Source: Arthrobacter sp. NicSoilC5 (lineage in GTDB: Bacteria > Actinomycetota > Actinomycetes > Actinomycetales > Micrococcaceae). Taken from it: a stretch of 64,000 bases of DNA. The notes under the pieces are model-generated. The model was given only the letters and a program-made list of their open reading frames with translations, ran no database searches and was not told where the DNA came from. The stretch's first letter is position 1. The number at the start of each line of letters is the position of its first letter. Position numbers and translations under genes: made by a program. The DNA lies in assembly GCF_019977395.1 (NCBI RefSeq), contig NZ_AP024660.1, positions 1,302,001 to 1,366,000 of the forward strand, given 5' to 3'. Of the stretch, positions 1 to 12,103 are shown piece by piece.

Positions 1-22
1 ACGAAATACCCGGTGCGTCCAT
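1..22 (-). CDS. possible 5' end of the gene downstream of atpC (truncated by window edge)
   Basis: An ATG at 22..20 lies 10 nt after the atpC stop and opens a reading frame (M-D-A-P-G-I-S) that runs off the window. In other actinobacteria a small membrane protein of the DUF2550 family commonly follows atpC, so position fits such a gene, but seven codons cannot identify it. No clear Shine-Dalgarno is visible. This call rests on synteny alone. Confidence 0.25.
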
Positions 23-32
23 CAAGGTCGTG

Positions 33-317
33 CTAGCGGATCCCAGCGGTAGCCGAGCCGCCCAGCTGGGCGTTGTCAGCAACGATAACCACACGGTTGT
101 TGTCGACGGAGAAGAATCCACCGTCCACATCTACCGCAATACGGTCCCCGGATACCGGCTGGATTGCCAGTTCACCCTCGGCCAGGATCGCCAGCAGGGG
201 CGAGTGGCCGGGCAGGATTCCGATTTCACCATCGCTGGTGCGGGCCTTGACCATCTTGGCCGCTCCGGACCACACAAAGTGGTCCGCTGCGACAATCTCA
301 ACCTCAAGCTCAGCCAT
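33..317 (-). CDS. atpC: ATP synthase F1 epsilon subunit, short form
   Basis: The 94-residue product is the central-stalk epsilon subunit, which couples gamma rotation to the c-ring. The start (MAELEVEIVA) lies 1 nt after the atpD stop. The N-terminal beta-sandwich is complete, including the family motif EIGILPGHSPLL at about 31-42. The protein ends about ten residues after that domain, so the two C-terminal helices seen in E. coli (about 139 aa) and largely in mycobacteria (about 121 aa) are absent. It is the last gene of the atp operon. Family and position leave little doubt; the short length looks natural, since no remnant of the helices is obvious in the few bases downstream. Confidence 0.95.
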   Translation of the reverse strand: MAELEVEIVAADHFVWSGAAKMVKARTSDGEIGILPGHSPLLAILAEGELAIQPVSGDRIAVDVDGGFFSVDNNRVVIVADNAQLGGSATAGIR

Positions 318-318
318 A

Positions 319-2746
<2,428 letters not shown>

Positions 2747-2818
2747 ACTTATCCTTTCCTAACATTCCGTAGCCGGGTGTGCCGGACCCTGGGGCCCGGC
2801 ACACCCGGCAATGCGGAA

Positions 2819-4456
2819 CTAGCGCTTCTGCTTGACGATCTTTTCCTGGTCGACTTCGCCCTCGGAGATAGCGTCATGCTCCTCGTGGCCGGCGCCTACC
2901 AGGTGGTTGTCACCCTCGCCGAAGAAGCCCTTCTTGAAGTCCACAATCGAGGACTTCAGAGCGGCAACGGTGTCATCGTCCAGCACGTTGGTCTGGGCCA
3001 GCGTGGTCAGGATCGAGGACTTGTGGCGCAGGTGCTCCAGGAACTCGGCCTCAAAGCGGCTGATGTCCTCGACGGGAACGTCATCCAGGTAGCCATTGGT
3101 GCCGGCCCAGATGGAGACAACCTGGTCCTCGACCGGGAACGGCGAGTACTGGCCCTGCTTGAGCAGTTCCATCAGGCGTGCACCGCGGGTCAGCTGCTGG
3201 CGGGACGCTGCGTCCAAGTCGGATGCGAACATCGCGAACGCCTGCATGTCGCGGTACTGGGCAAGGTCCAGCTTCAAGGTACCGGAGACCTTCTTCATGG
3301 ACTTCACCTGGGCGGCACCGCCAACGCGGGACACCGAGACACCCACGTCAACAGCGGGGCGCTGGTTGGCGTTGAAGAGGTCCGACTGCAGGAAGATCTG
3401 GCCGTCGGTGATGGAGATGACGTTGGTCGGGATGTAGGCGGACACGTCGTTCGCCTTGGTCTCGATCAGCGGCAGGCCCGTCATGGAGCCGGCACCGAGC
3501 TCGTCGGAGAGCTTTGCACAACGCTCCAGCAGGCGGGAGTGCAGGTAGAACACGTCGCCCGGGTAAGCTTCGCGTCCCGGCGGGCGGCGGAGGAGCAGCG
3601 ACACGGCGCGGTATGCCTCGGCCTGCTTGGACAGGTCATCAAACACGATCAGGACGTGCTTGCCGCCGTACATCCAGTGCTGGCCAATGGCCGAGCCCGC
3701 GTACGGTGCCAGGTACTTGAAACCTGCGGGGTCGGACGCGGGAGAGGCCACAATGGTGGTGTACTCAAGCGCGCCGTTGTCCTCGAGGGTCTGGCGGATG
3801 GCGGCGATGGTGGACGCCTTCTGGCCAATGGCGACGTAGATGCAGCGGACCTGCTTGGTGACATCTCCCGAAGCCCAGTTGGCCTTCTGGTTGATGATGG
3901 TGTCGATCGCGATGGCGGACTTGCCGGTCTGGCGGTCGCCGATGATCAGCTGGCGCTGGCCGCGGCCGATCGGGATCATCGCGTCGATGGCCTTCAGGCC
4001 GGTCTGCATCGGTTCGTGGACCGACTTGCGCTGGGTCACGCCGGGCGCCTGGAGTTCCAGGGCACGGGTGGTCTCAGCCTTGATCTCGCCCAGGTCGTCC
4101 ATGGGCTGGCCCAAGGGGTCAACCACGCGGCCGAGGAAGGCGTCGCCAACCGGAACGGACAAAACCTGCCCGGTGCGGTGCACTTCCTGGCCTTCCTCGA
4201 TGCCCTGGAAGTCACCGAGGATAATGACACCGATCTCGCGGACGTCAAGGTTCTGGGCCAGGCCCAGCGTGCCGTCTTCGAAGCGAAGAAGCTCGTTCGC
4301 CATGACCGAGGGAAGGCCCTCAACACGGGCGATGCCGTCACCTGCGGTCGTTACACGGCCAACCTCTACGCGCTCTGCGTTTCCGGGTTCGTAGGACGCC
4401 GCGAACTCGTTCAACGCATTACGGACGTCGTCGGCGTTGATGGTCAATTCGGCCAT
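2819..4456 (-). CDS. atpA: ATP synthase F1 alpha subunit with C-terminal extension
   Basis: This is the regulatory nucleotide-binding subunit, 545 aa, with P-loop GDRQTGKS at 173-180. It is about 30 residues longer than the E. coli subunit because of a charged C-terminal tail containing [18 protein letters not shown] comparable alpha tail in mycobacteria is known to suppress ATP hydrolysis; the same role here is inference, but it is noteworthy beside a short epsilon. The start [10 protein letters not shown] is the family start. The gene follows atpH by 78 nt. Confidence 0.98.
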   Translation of the reverse strand: MAELTINADDVRNALNEFAASYEPGNAERVEVGRVTTAGDGIARVEGLPSVMANELLRFEDGTLGLAQNLDVREIGVIILGDFQGIEEGQEVHRTGQVLSVPVGDAFLGRVVDPLGQPMDDLGEIKAETTRALELQAPGVTQRKSVHEPMQTGLKAIDAMIPIGRGQRQLIIGDRQTGKSAIAIDTIINQKANWASGDVTKQVRCIYVAIGQKASTIAAIRQTLEDNGALEYTTIVASPASDPAGFKYLAPYAGSAIGQHWMYGGKHVLIVFDDLSKQAEAYRAVSLLLRRPPGREAYPGDVFYLHSRLLERCAKLSDELGAGSMTGLPLIETKANDVSAYIPTNVISITDGQIFLQSDLFNANQRPAVDVGVSVSRVGGAAQVKSMKKVSGTLKLDLAQYRDMQAFAMFASDLDAASRQQLTRGARLMELLKQGQYSPFPVEDQVVSIWAGTNGYLDDVPVEDISRFEAEFLEHLRHKSSILTTLAQTNVLDDDTVAALKSSIVDFKKGFFGEGDNHLVGAGHEEHDAISEGEVDQEKIVKQKR

Positions 4457-4534
4457 CTGCAGTCCCTGCTCTCCTGTTTGTGATCACCGCAAACGGTGAC
4501 CGGGTTTTCTATCAGTTTGGTTGTGCTTGTCCGG

Positions 4535-5361
4535 CTAGCCGGCCAGCTGGCGTTGCAGTTCGCCCAGCCGGGAGAGAACCGAAGCGTCAAGCACTTCGTC
4601 ACCCACCTGGACGCGGATTCCGCCAATAAGCGAGGGGTCAACGTTGATGTTGACCTTCAGTTCCCGCCCGTACAGCGCATTCAGGCCCGCCTGGAGGCGT
4701 TCCATCTGCGTCTGCGACAAGGGCCGGGTTACGCTGACCGTTGCAATCCAGCGCTGCTGCCGCTTGGCCGCCAGTTCGGCGAACCGTTCCACAAGCCGGG
4801 TGGGCTTGATCCCGCGTGGCTCGCTGACAGCCTGCGTGATGAGGACTTTGGCTTCCTCACTGACGCCGGGTACCAGCTTCTCGGCAAGGCCAGCCTTAGC
4901 TGCGCCCGATGCCTGCGGTTCGGACAGAGCACGTTGTACCTCGTGGCTGGAGGCAACAGCCTGGTTGAAGGAAAACAGATCATTTTCCAGCTCTTCCAGG
5001 CCAGTGATTCCGGAGGCAGAAACGGCCGACTTGTTTTCAGCAACGGAAATGACCACCGTTGCGGCAAGAGTCTCGAGTGCATCGCCGATGTCACGCGCCG
5101 ATGCCCAGCGTGAGCTGGCCAGTCCTGACGCGATCTCAGCAGCATCAGCGGAGACTTTTCCGCCAACCAGCTGCCGCACCAGCGCCGACTTTTCGTCACC
5201 GCTGCGGGAGGGGTCAGTCAGGGCACGGCGCAAGCCAGCCGAGCTGTCCACCATTCCCAGGATTCCGAAGAGTTCCTTTGCCAGCTGCAGCGACGCCGTG
5301 GGAAGCTTCGCTTCCAAACCGGCAAGGGCTGTTGCCAGCGATTCGCTCGATACGCCTGCCA

Positions 5362-5362
<1 letters not shown>
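4535..5362 (-). CDS. atpH: ATP synthase F1 delta subunit (long actinobacterial form)
   Basis: The 275-residue peripheral-stalk subunit connects F1 alpha to the b subunits. The C-terminal half carries the OSCP/delta signature with INVDPSLIGGIRVQVGD near 240-256. It is about 100 residues longer than E. coli delta, which is usual in actinobacteria. Its ATG overlaps the atpF stop in a TAATG arrangement, indicating translational coupling. Confidence 0.96.
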
Positions 5363-5916
<554 letters not shown>

Positions 5917-5967
5917 TCACCCGTCCTTATCTACTCGGTTCTGAATGTTCGCTAAGTTCTGAAGGGT

Positions 5968-6186
5968 TTACTTGAGAACGAAGGCGAAGACCAGGCCCAG
6001 GATGGCGAGTGCTTCGGTCAGGGCCAGGCCAAGGAATGCGATCGGCTGCAGGACGCGCTGGGCTTCCGGCTGGCGTGCAACGCCGTTGATGTAGGCAGCG
6101 AACACGAGACCCACACCGATACCACCGCCGATAGCCGAGAGGCCATAGCCGATGAGGTTGAGGGAGCCGTTGATGGAGCCTTCCAT
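5968..6186 (-). CDS. atpE: ATP synthase F0 subunit c
   Basis: The 72-residue hairpin proteolipid forms the c-ring. Helix 1 has the glycine-rich GGGIGVG stretch (20-26), the polar loop RQPE is at 38-41, and the proton-carrying carboxylate is Glu58 in LALTEAL. The frame opens 15 nt further upstream with TTG, but the AAAGGA ribosome site lies between that TTG and the ATG at 6186, so the ATG start is preferred. No resistance-type substitution was assessed. Confidence 0.97.
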   Translation of the reverse strand: MEGSINGSLNLIGYGLSAIGGGIGVGLVFAAYINGVARQPEAQRVLQPIAFLGLALTEALAILGLVFAFVLK

Positions 6187-6296
6187 TTTTTTTCCTTTCA
6201 AGATGCCACTTATGTGGCAGGTTGTTTGGGTTGCTTCATCCCCGCTAGGGGAAGACTGTGGTGTGCCGCCGGTGCGTGTTGCCCCGGCCGGCGTGC

Positions 6297-7097
6297 CTAG
6301 TGGCTGTCGGCGTGCAGTGCGCCTTCGATGTAGATCGCGGTCAGCAGCGTAAAGACATAGGCCTGCAGGACCATGATCAGGGCTTCAAGCATGTACATGG
6401 CGATGGCACCGGCGAGAACCAGGATCGAGGTTCCCTTCAGCAGCACGTTCTCCTGCATGATGAGGTACTCGATGCCGGAACCGGCGATCATCACGATCAG
6501 GTGGCCGGCGAGCATGGTCGCGAACAGACGGAGGCTGTGCGTGACGGGCCGGACAACGAAGTTGGAGATGATTTCGATCGGTATGACGATCGGCAGGATG
6601 TACCACGGCACGCCCGAGGGGACCGTTGCAAGCTTGAAGTAGCGCAGGCCGTTCTTCTTGACGCCGATGGCGATCCAGGTGACGTACACCAGGCCGGCCA
6701 GCACATACGCTCCACCCACGTGCGAGAACGTGGGGAGCTGGAACACCGGGATGGCGCCGTAGATGTTGTTGACCAGGATGAAGAAGAACAGGCTGAACAG
6801 CAGGGGGACGTACTTGATGAAGTCCCTGCCGCCGATGATGTCCTTGGCAATGCCGTTGCGGACGAAGCCGTAAGCGGCTTCGCCGGCGAACTGGAGCTTG
6901 CCGGGTACCAGCTGCTGCTTGCGTGCGGCGAGCACGAAGAAGACGGCGATAAAGACGACAGAGAGGAGGACCAGCAGCATCTGCTTGGAGAATCCTTCTG
7001 CGGCACCCCACGGCAGGATTGCCGGCAAATGCATTTCGTTAATACCAGGAGGAGTGAACTCTCCTGAATCTTGGGCCGGGAGCGCAAGCGCGATCAA
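6297..7097 (-). CDS. atpB: ATP synthase F0 subunit a
   Basis: The 266-residue membrane subunit forms the proton half-channels. The essential arginine is Arg190 in the family motif [12 protein letters not shown]. Five to six hydrophobic helices are visible; the N-terminus (about 30 residues, ending at LPAILPWG) is outside the membrane. It opens the F0 part of the operon. The 81-nt gap to the preceding small gene holds no other gene. Confidence 0.97.
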   Translation of the reverse strand: MIALALPAQDSGEFTPPGINEMHLPAILPWGAAEGFSKQMLLVLLSVVFIAVFFVLAARKQQLVPGKLQFAGEAAYGFVRNGIAKDIIGGRDFIKYVPLLFSLFFFILVNNIYGAIPVFQLPTFSHVGGAYVLAGLVYVTWIAIGVKKNGLRYFKLATVPSGVPWYILPIVIPIEIISNFVVRPVTHSLRLFATMLAGHLIVMIAGSGIEYLIMQENVLLKGTSILVLAGAIAMYMLEALIMVLQAYVFTLLTAIYIEGALHADSH

Positions 7098-7178
7098 CGC
7101 GTTTCCTCTCTGCAGTGTCCATCATTGGGCGTTGGGCGGGGTCCGGCAGCCTGACAGCCTGCTGTTCCCCCTGTGAAA

Positions 7179-7517
7179 TTATTTGGCATTATCTTTTCCG
7201 TCCTGGGACGGTGCGCTGGGAGCATGGCGCCCATCAGCAATTTTTCGGGAACTGGTGAGGCCGTGCATGTGGGAAAGGTAGAAACCTCCGACGGCTCCAA
7301 GCAGAGCGCCTGCGAGCACAATCCAGCGCGTTCCCCACAGATAATCCAGTCCCCACCCTATCAAACTCCAGACGATGATTCCGCCAATGATGTAGCTGAA
7401 TACAGCCATTCCAGCGTTGTAGCCGCCATCGGTGGACACGTCGGCAGGACCCTGCGTGGAGTCGGTTGATCCGCGTTTGCCGTGTGCGGCGCCTGCGGTT
7501 TTTTTCCGATCACGCAT
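7179..7517 (-). CDS. small membrane protein of the AtpZ/AtpI type
   Basis: The 112-residue protein has a basic, polar N-terminus (1-37) and two membrane helices at about 38-58 and 65-84 (IIGGIIVWSLIGWGLDYLWG, then ALLGAVGGFYLS). This resembles the AtpZ/AtpI family encoded ahead of atpB in many bacteria and implicated in c-ring assembly or Mg2+ supply. Its ATG overlaps the end of the upstream gene by 8 nt (ATGCGTGA), so the pair is probably co-translated. The family assignment comes from topology, glycine pattern and position. Confidence 0.75.
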   Translation of the reverse strand: MRDRKKTAGAAHGKRGSTDSTQGPADVSTDGGYNAGMAVFSYIIGGIIVWSLIGWGLDYLWGTRWIVLAGALLGAVGGFYLSHMHGLTSSRKIADGRHAPSAPSQDGKDNAK

Positions 7518-7992
7518 TGGATGCTCCCTTGTCTTCTGGATCGTTGTAGATCTGGAGTCGCGCCCTGCTGAAGCCATGGATCTCCGCGGCCTGCCACAGG
7601 ATGACGGCGACGATGGCGCCGATGATGAACCAGCGGCCGTGGAGCCATTCAGGAGCACCGATGACGAACAGGACAACGGCAAAGCCAACCACTTTGATGA
7701 AGTAGGTGGCGACGAACATTCCGATTGCACCCGATGGGTTGCTTCGTCCCACGAAGTGGCCCACCAGCAGGCTGATGCCGAAGAACAGCATCACCAGCAG
7801 GCCGCCCAGGACGCTGGAGAGCGCCCCGGTTGCCCCGTTGAGGACGGCGGCCGGGATAGCGCACAGCACAAGTCCGGCAGCCGCAGCAATAGAGCTGCGC
7901 TTGAGCAGGTTCAGCCAGAGCGAACGGGTGGGACCAGACGTACCAACGGGTCCATTGCCGGAGGCAGGTCCGGACTCGGCGTTGGAGGTCAT
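7510..7992 (-). CDS. four-helix membrane protein at the ATP synthase I position
   Basis: The 160-residue protein has four predicted membrane helices (about 34-52, 58-80, 88-112, 119-137) and a polar N-terminus. It lies directly upstream of the AtpZ-like gene and atpB. Mycobacteria carry a similar small membrane gene between the wecA-like gene and atpB. A role as the I subunit (assembly of F0) is inferred from position and topology, because I-subunit sequences are poorly conserved. Confidence 0.7.
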   Translation of the reverse strand: MTSNAESGPASGNGPVGTSGPTRSLWLNLLKRSSIAAAAGLVLCAIPAAVLNGATGALSSVLGGLLVMLFFGISLLVGHFVGRSNPSGAIGMFVATYFIKVVGFAVVLFVIGAPEWLHGRWFIIGAIVAVILWQAAEIHGFSRARLQIYNDPEDKGASNA

Positions 7993-8103
7993 GAGATCCC
8001 AATCGTCGTCACCACATGGCGGATCGCCAGGAGGCAGGGGGTGGAGTGGCAGCTTGGGCTGCCCCTAAATTCTACACGAGATAGAAATAATTCAGAACTG
8101 CCG

Positions 8104-9216
8104 TTACGCCGCAGTTTCCCCGTTGCCGCGGGACAGGTACGGCCACGCTGTCACCAGTCCCATGACCAGCGTGGCGAAGATGTCCACGGCGAGCACGATG
8201 TGCCAGGGGAAGACAGCGAACGCCAGGCCACCGAAGGAGAGCACGGCGGTCCACAGGTACATCAGGACCACAGCGGTACGGTGCGAATAGCCGATGTCCA
8301 GCAATTTGTGATGCAGGTGTCCGCGGTCCGCCGACCAGGGCGAACGCCCGCGGGCCGTCCGCCGGACGACCGCCAGCCCGAGGTCCAGCAGCGGCAGGAA
8401 GAGGACGGCGAAGGGAAGCAGGATGGGAATGATGGTGGAGATACCGTTGGCGCGGTCGTAGAGGCCCGAGGTGATCTGCCCCGTGGACACGACGCCGGCC
8501 GAGGCCATGAGGAGCCCGATCAGCATGGCGCCGGAGTCGCCCATGAAGATCTTCGAGGGAAAGAAGTTGTGCGGGAGGAACCCAAGGCACCCGCCCACGA
8601 GGACCGCGGTTATGAGGGTTGCCAGGTCCGAATAGTCCAGCAGTACCGCGTTGCGGTGGACCCAGTAGGCGGTAATGAAGAACGCCGTGCCGCCGATGAT
8701 GGCCACTCCCGCGGCGAGGCCGTCCAGTCCGTCAATGAAGTTGAAGGCGTTCATGGTGGTGACGATCAGTCCGGCCGTCAGCACTATCCGCAGTGTTCCG
8801 TCGTGGAGGTAGATGGGTTCAGGTACCCAGGGGACGATGGTCATCTGCACACCCCAGATGGCCACGGTCAGTCCGGCCGCGCTCTGGCCGATCAGCTTCA
8901 CCCACCAGCGAATGTCCAGCAGGTCGTCCGCCACGCCCACCAGGACGATGACAGCTGCTCCTGCCAGGACACCCCACGGTGAAAAGTTGTTGCGGTAAAT
9001 GTCCTTGACGAAGAAGGACTGGCTGGCAACGACCAGCGCCACCATGACGCCCAGGAAGATTGCCACCCCGCCCAGCCTGGACACCGGCGTGGAATGCATG
9101 TCCCGGCTGCGGATGGGCAGGTGCAGCTCAAGCCGGTGCCCCACGACGCGGGCGCCCCAGGTGGCCGCGTAGGAGACGATGGCGGCGGTGAGCCCCATAA
9201 GCAGGTACATGATCAT
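8104..9216 (-). CDS. wecA: polyprenyl-phosphate GlcNAc-1-phosphate transferase, WecA/TagO family
   Basis: This is an integral membrane enzyme of 370 aa with about ten helices. It should transfer GlcNAc-1-phosphate from UDP-GlcNAc to a polyprenyl phosphate on the inner membrane face. The family's cytosolic motifs are present: Asp-Asp in VADDLLDIRW (DD at 97-98), NAFNFIDGLDGL (156-167), and HLHH (300-303). Start candidates are the ATGs at 9216 and 9210. The gene precedes the ATP synthase genes, as rfe/wecA does in mycobacteria. A TagA-type transferase 1.2 kb upstream would be the next step of a wall-polymer linkage unit. Confidence 0.92.
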   Translation of the reverse strand: MIMYLLMGLTAAIVSYAATWGARVVGHRLELHLPIRSRDMHSTPVSRLGGVAIFLGVMVALVVASQSFFVKDIYRNNFSPWGVLAGAAVIVLVGVADDLLDIRWWVKLIGQSAAGLTVAIWGVQMTIVPWVPEPIYLHDGTLRIVLTAGLIVTTMNAFNFIDGLDGLAAGVAIIGGTAFFITAYWVHRNAVLLDYSDLATLITAVLVGGCLGFLPHNFFPSKIFMGDSGAMLIGLLMASAGVVSTGQITSGLYDRANGISTIIPILLPFAVLFLPLLDLGLAVVRRTARGRSPWSADRGHLHHKLLDIGYSHRTAVVLMYLWTAVLSFGGLAFAVFPWHIVLAVDIFATLVMGLVTAWPYLSRGNGETAA

Positions 9217-9505
9217 GGGACGGCAACCGCTTCAAGGATGGTGGCGCCAAAACCGCTCGCCTGCGGTGGCAGCCGGTTGGGGGTGTGTGGGCTCACGGGC
9301 CGGGAATCTGTTCTTCGATAAATGAAACTTCTCCGTCGCCGAGCGCGCAGCAGGCGGTGCGCTCAGACATGCGCGCAGCGCCTTACAGGGCTGTATTACA
9401 GTGGACTCTAGTCAAAGATACTAGTGCCACCGGCACCATGGCTCCGCGCCACACGGGCGCACAACAGGCGGGGAACTCCCTTGCAGCCATGCTGAAAGGA
9501 CCCCC

Positions 9506-10402
9506 ATGACCCCCCGCATTGCGGTTGCCGCCGTGACTTTCGACCGGCCCAAGGAACTGTCCGTCCTGCTGGATTCGATCAACGCCCAGAGCCGGCACGT
9601 GGACACGATTTGCCTGGTGGACAGCGGCACCACCCCGGCCGCGGATGTGGCTACGACGCACCCCAACGTGGACTATGTGCGCTCCGAAGCGAACCTGGGC
9701 GGCGCCGGCGGATTTGCGCTTGCCGCGCTGAAGGCCGTCGCCAGCGGGGCCCGCTGGATCTGGATGATGGACGACGACGCCGAGCCGGCAGATCCGGAGT
9801 GCCTCGCCACGCTGCTTCGTGAGGCTGAGGCACGCGACCTGGAGGCGGTGGTCCCTTTGGTCACGGCGCCCGGCCATCCCGACCGGTTGTCCTTCTTTTT
9901 CCGGCTGGACGGCAAGGTCACGCACGACAGGGCCGAGGTGGAGAAACGTGGCTTCCTGCCGGACGATGGCCATTTCTTCAACGGTGCGCTGATCCGCTCC
10001 GACGTGTTCTTCAAGGTGGGCCTGCCGGACATGCGCCTGTTCATCCGGGGCGATGAGGTTGATTTCACCATCCGGCTGCGCAAGGCCGGGATCCGCTTTG
10101 GCACCGTCACCACCACGGCCATTACGCACCCGCACGCGTTCGGGGAAACGCAGCACGTCTACGGCGCCCGCTGGCATGTGATCGTCCCGGACTCCGCCTT
10201 CAAGCGCTTCTACTATTACCGGAACCGGGGCTACCTGATCCGCCGCTACTTCCGGGTGCGCTCGTTCGTGGCCGACGTCGGCGGGTACCTGGGCTACTTC
10301 CTGCAGCGCCGCGACCTTCCGGGCTTCCTGGTGTGGGCACGTTCGTTCACCACCGGCCTGCGGGGCAAGGGCTTTGCTCCGTTGGAGGACCAGAAGTTCT
10401 AG
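9506..10402 (+). CDS. family 2 glycosyltransferase (GlfT1/rhamnosyltransferase-like)
   Basis: The 298-residue cytosolic glycosyltransferase has a GT-A nucleotide-binding fold from MTPRIAVAAVTFDRP and a metal-binding DDD at 89-91 within WIWMMDDDAEP, a pattern typical of galactofuranosyl- and rhamnosyltransferases of actinobacterial wall glycans. A GAAAGGA ribosome site precedes the ATG. It is the only plus-strand gene in the first 23 kb and separates two minus-strand glycan genes, so it probably has its own promoter in the 289-nt gap. The sugar donor cannot be told from sequence. Confidence 0.85.
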   Translation: MTPRIAVAAVTFDRPKELSVLLDSINAQSRHVDTICLVDSGTTPAADVATTHPNVDYVRSEANLGGAGGFALAALKAVASGARWIWMMDDDAEPADPECLATLLREAEARDLEAVVPLVTAPGHPDRLSFFFRLDGKVTHDRAEVEKRGFLPDDGHFFNGALIRSDVFFKVGLPDMRLFIRGDEVDFTIRLRKAGIRFGTVTTTAITHPHAFGETQHVYGARWHVIVPDSAFKRFYYYRNRGYLIRRYFRVRSFVADVGGYLGYFLQRRDLPGFLVWARSFTTGLRGKGFAPLEDQKF

Positions 10403-10448
10403 GCGGGCCCTGCCGCCGTTTGCCGCGCTCCGCTGCGTACGGCCCCGG

Positions 10449-11216
10449 CTATTTGGCCAGCCCCGGTTTTCCGAGCCTCCGGGCGGCCAGGAGCCACAGC
10501 AGGACCCAGGGCTCCCCCAGCACGCGGTAGGCCACGCGGCGGGGATGCAGGAGCAGGCGCCAGGCCCACTCCAGGCCCATCCTGCCCAGCCACCGGGGGG
10601 CCAGCTTCTGGACGCCCGCCAACTGCTCGATGGCGCCGCCCACGGCGCAGTACACGGCAGGCGGCATCTCAGCCAGCCGCCGCTGCAGCACTTCCTCCTG
10701 GAGCGGCATGCCCAGCCCAAGCAGGACAAGCTGCGGCTGTTCACGGTGCAGCCAGGCAACGGCTGCCTCTTCCAGCTCAGGACCCCATCCTTCACCGGGA
10801 AAGCCTGAGACGCGGGCGCCCGGAACGATGTCCTTCAGCCTGCTGACTGCCCCGGCGTTCGCTTCCGCACCGGCACCGATCACGGCAATCCGGTCAAGGC
10901 CGCGCACCTGGTCCAGCGCCGGCAGCCAGTCCGTTGAACCCAGCCGGTAATCCATGACGGGGCCTTCGGCGTTGCCGGTCCTCCCCCACAGCCACAGCAC
11001 GGGTGCCCCGTCCAGGAGCACGACGTCGCTGTCCTCATAGAGGCGCCGGAATCCGTCGTCGGACAAAGCCAGCGTCACGCTGTGCAGGTTGTGGCCCAGG
11101 ACGGTACGGGTGGAGCCATCCGCCACGAAGCTGCTCAGTTCCGCCACCAGTTCGGGGACGCGCAGCGGCGTGGCGTGGACGTCCAGGACAGGGATCTGCT
11201 GGCGGTCCAGCGCCAT
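10449..11216 (-). CDS. WecG/TagA/CpsF family glycosyltransferase
   Basis: The protein has 255 aa from the ATG at 11216, which forms a TGATG junction with the upstream tsaC stop; a TTG one codon earlier is also possible. Family features are DVVLLDGAPVLWLW near residues 60-73 and VLLGLGMPLQE near 165-175. TagA/WecG enzymes add ManNAc or ManNAcA to polyprenyl-PP-GlcNAc, the product of a WecA/TagO enzyme such as the one encoded downstream, so the two probably act consecutively in a wall teichoic acid-like or capsular linkage unit. The donor sugar is inferred. Confidence 0.88.
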   Translation of the reverse strand: MALDRQQIPVLDVHATPLRVPELVAELSSFVADGSTRTVLGHNLHSVTLALSDDGFRRLYEDSDVVLLDGAPVLWLWGRTGNAEGPVMDYRLGSTDWLPALDQVRGLDRIAVIGAGAEANAGAVSRLKDIVPGARVSGFPGEGWGPELEEAAVAWLHREQPQLVLLGLGMPLQEEVLQRRLAEMPPAVYCAVGGAIEQLAGVQKLAPRWLGRMGLEWAWRLLLHPRRVAYRVLGEPWVLLWLLAARRLGKPGLAK

Positions 11217-12103
11217 CAAGGCTGCTGGTTCCCGGCCGGCGTGGCGGATTCCGCGGCCGGGCCGGTCACTGCGGACGACCCGGACGCCTCAGGTGCGGCC
11301 CCGCCGTCGTCCTGTACGCCGGCTGCGCTTGACCCGCCTGTGCCCGGCTGCCCGGCGCCGGTTTGCCCAGCGCCGATTTGTTCAGCGCCAATCTGCTCAC
11401 CGCCAAGCTGCTCAGCTGCGGCTTCCTCTTCTGCCATGGGGATCTCTCCCAGGCCCAGGACGCCGGGGACGTGCCCGCGGAGCTGGTCCAGGCTCACTGC
11501 CCCGTTGCGCACCACGCGCAGGATGGGGCCGGTGGCGTCCACAATGGTGGACGGCACGCCGGCCTCGCCCTCTACGGGGCGCTGGCCGCCCTCCAGGTAT
11601 ACCTCGACGGAATCAGCAAGCTGTTCCCGGGCGGCAGCAGCAGTCTGGGCCGGTGCGTGGCCGGTGCGGTTTGCCGAGGACACGGCAAGCGGGCCGGTCA
11701 AGGTCAGCAGTTCCAGGGCCACTTCGTCGGCAGGCATCCGCAGGGCCACGGTCCCCTTGGTTTCGCCCAGGTCCCAGTCCAGGGACGGCTGTGCGTGCAG
11801 GATCAGCGTCAGGCCTCCGGGCCAGAAGGCCTCGGCCAGTTTCCGTGCGTCGGCCGAGACCTCAGTGGCCAGGCCGTCCAGGGCGTTGATCCGCGGAATC
11901 AGGACGGGCGGCGGCATGGTGCGGCTGCGTCCCTTGGATACCAGCAGCATGGTGACGGCCTGCGGCGAGAACGCGTCCGCGCCGATCCCGTAGACGGTGT
12001 CCGTGGGGAGCACGACGCATTTCTTTTCACTGATGGCGCGCTGGGCGTGTTCCAGCCCCCGGGCCCGCTCGTCGTCGATGGTGCAGTCATAAGTTGTGGT
12101 CAC
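11216..12103 (-). CDS. tsaC: L-threonylcarbamoyladenylate synthase with low-complexity tail
   Basis: The 295-residue YrdC/Sua5 enzyme forms threonylcarbamoyl-AMP from threonine, bicarbonate and ATP for t6A modification of ANN-decoding tRNAs. Hallmarks are PTDTVYGIGADAF (about 33-45), SKGRSRTMPP and SSANRTG. The catalytic fold ends near residue 215. The remaining 80 residues are an Ala/Gly/Gln/Glu-rich tail with tandem five-residue units (see repeat at 11343-11417), not the Sua5 C-terminal domain. It overlaps prmC by 4 nt (ATGA), forming prfA-prmC-tsaC as in other actinobacteria. Confidence 0.92.
   Translation of the reverse strand: MTTTYDCTIDDERARGLEHAQRAISEKKCVVLPTDTVYGIGADAFSPQAVTMLLVSKGRSRTMPPPVLIPRINALDGLATEVSADARKLAEAFWPGGLTLILHAQPSLDWDLGETKGTVALRMPADEVALELLTLTGPLAVSSANRTGHAPAQTAAAAREQLADSVEVYLEGGQRPVEGEAGVPSTIVDATGPILRVVRNGAVSLDQLRGHVPGVLGLGEIPMAEEEAAAEQLGGEQIGAEQIGAGQTGAGQPGTGGSSAAGVQDDGGAAPEASGSSAVTGPAAESATPAGNQQP
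11343..11417. repeat. five tandem 15-bp units inside tsaC
   Basis: Five consecutive degenerate 15-bp units (11343, 11358, 11373, 11388 and 11403) share the plus-strand pattern CCrryyTGyyCarCG. Read on the minus strand they encode AEQLG, GEQIG, AEQIG, AGQTG, AGQPG. Unit length is a multiple of three, so copy changes would alter the tail length without a frameshift. Confidence 0.85.

Noticed and set aside
9395..9425. CTAGT/ACTAG inverted repeat as promoter or operator of the family 2 glycosyltransferase
   Set aside because: The arms are only 5 bp and candidate -35/-10 hexamers match consensus poorly.
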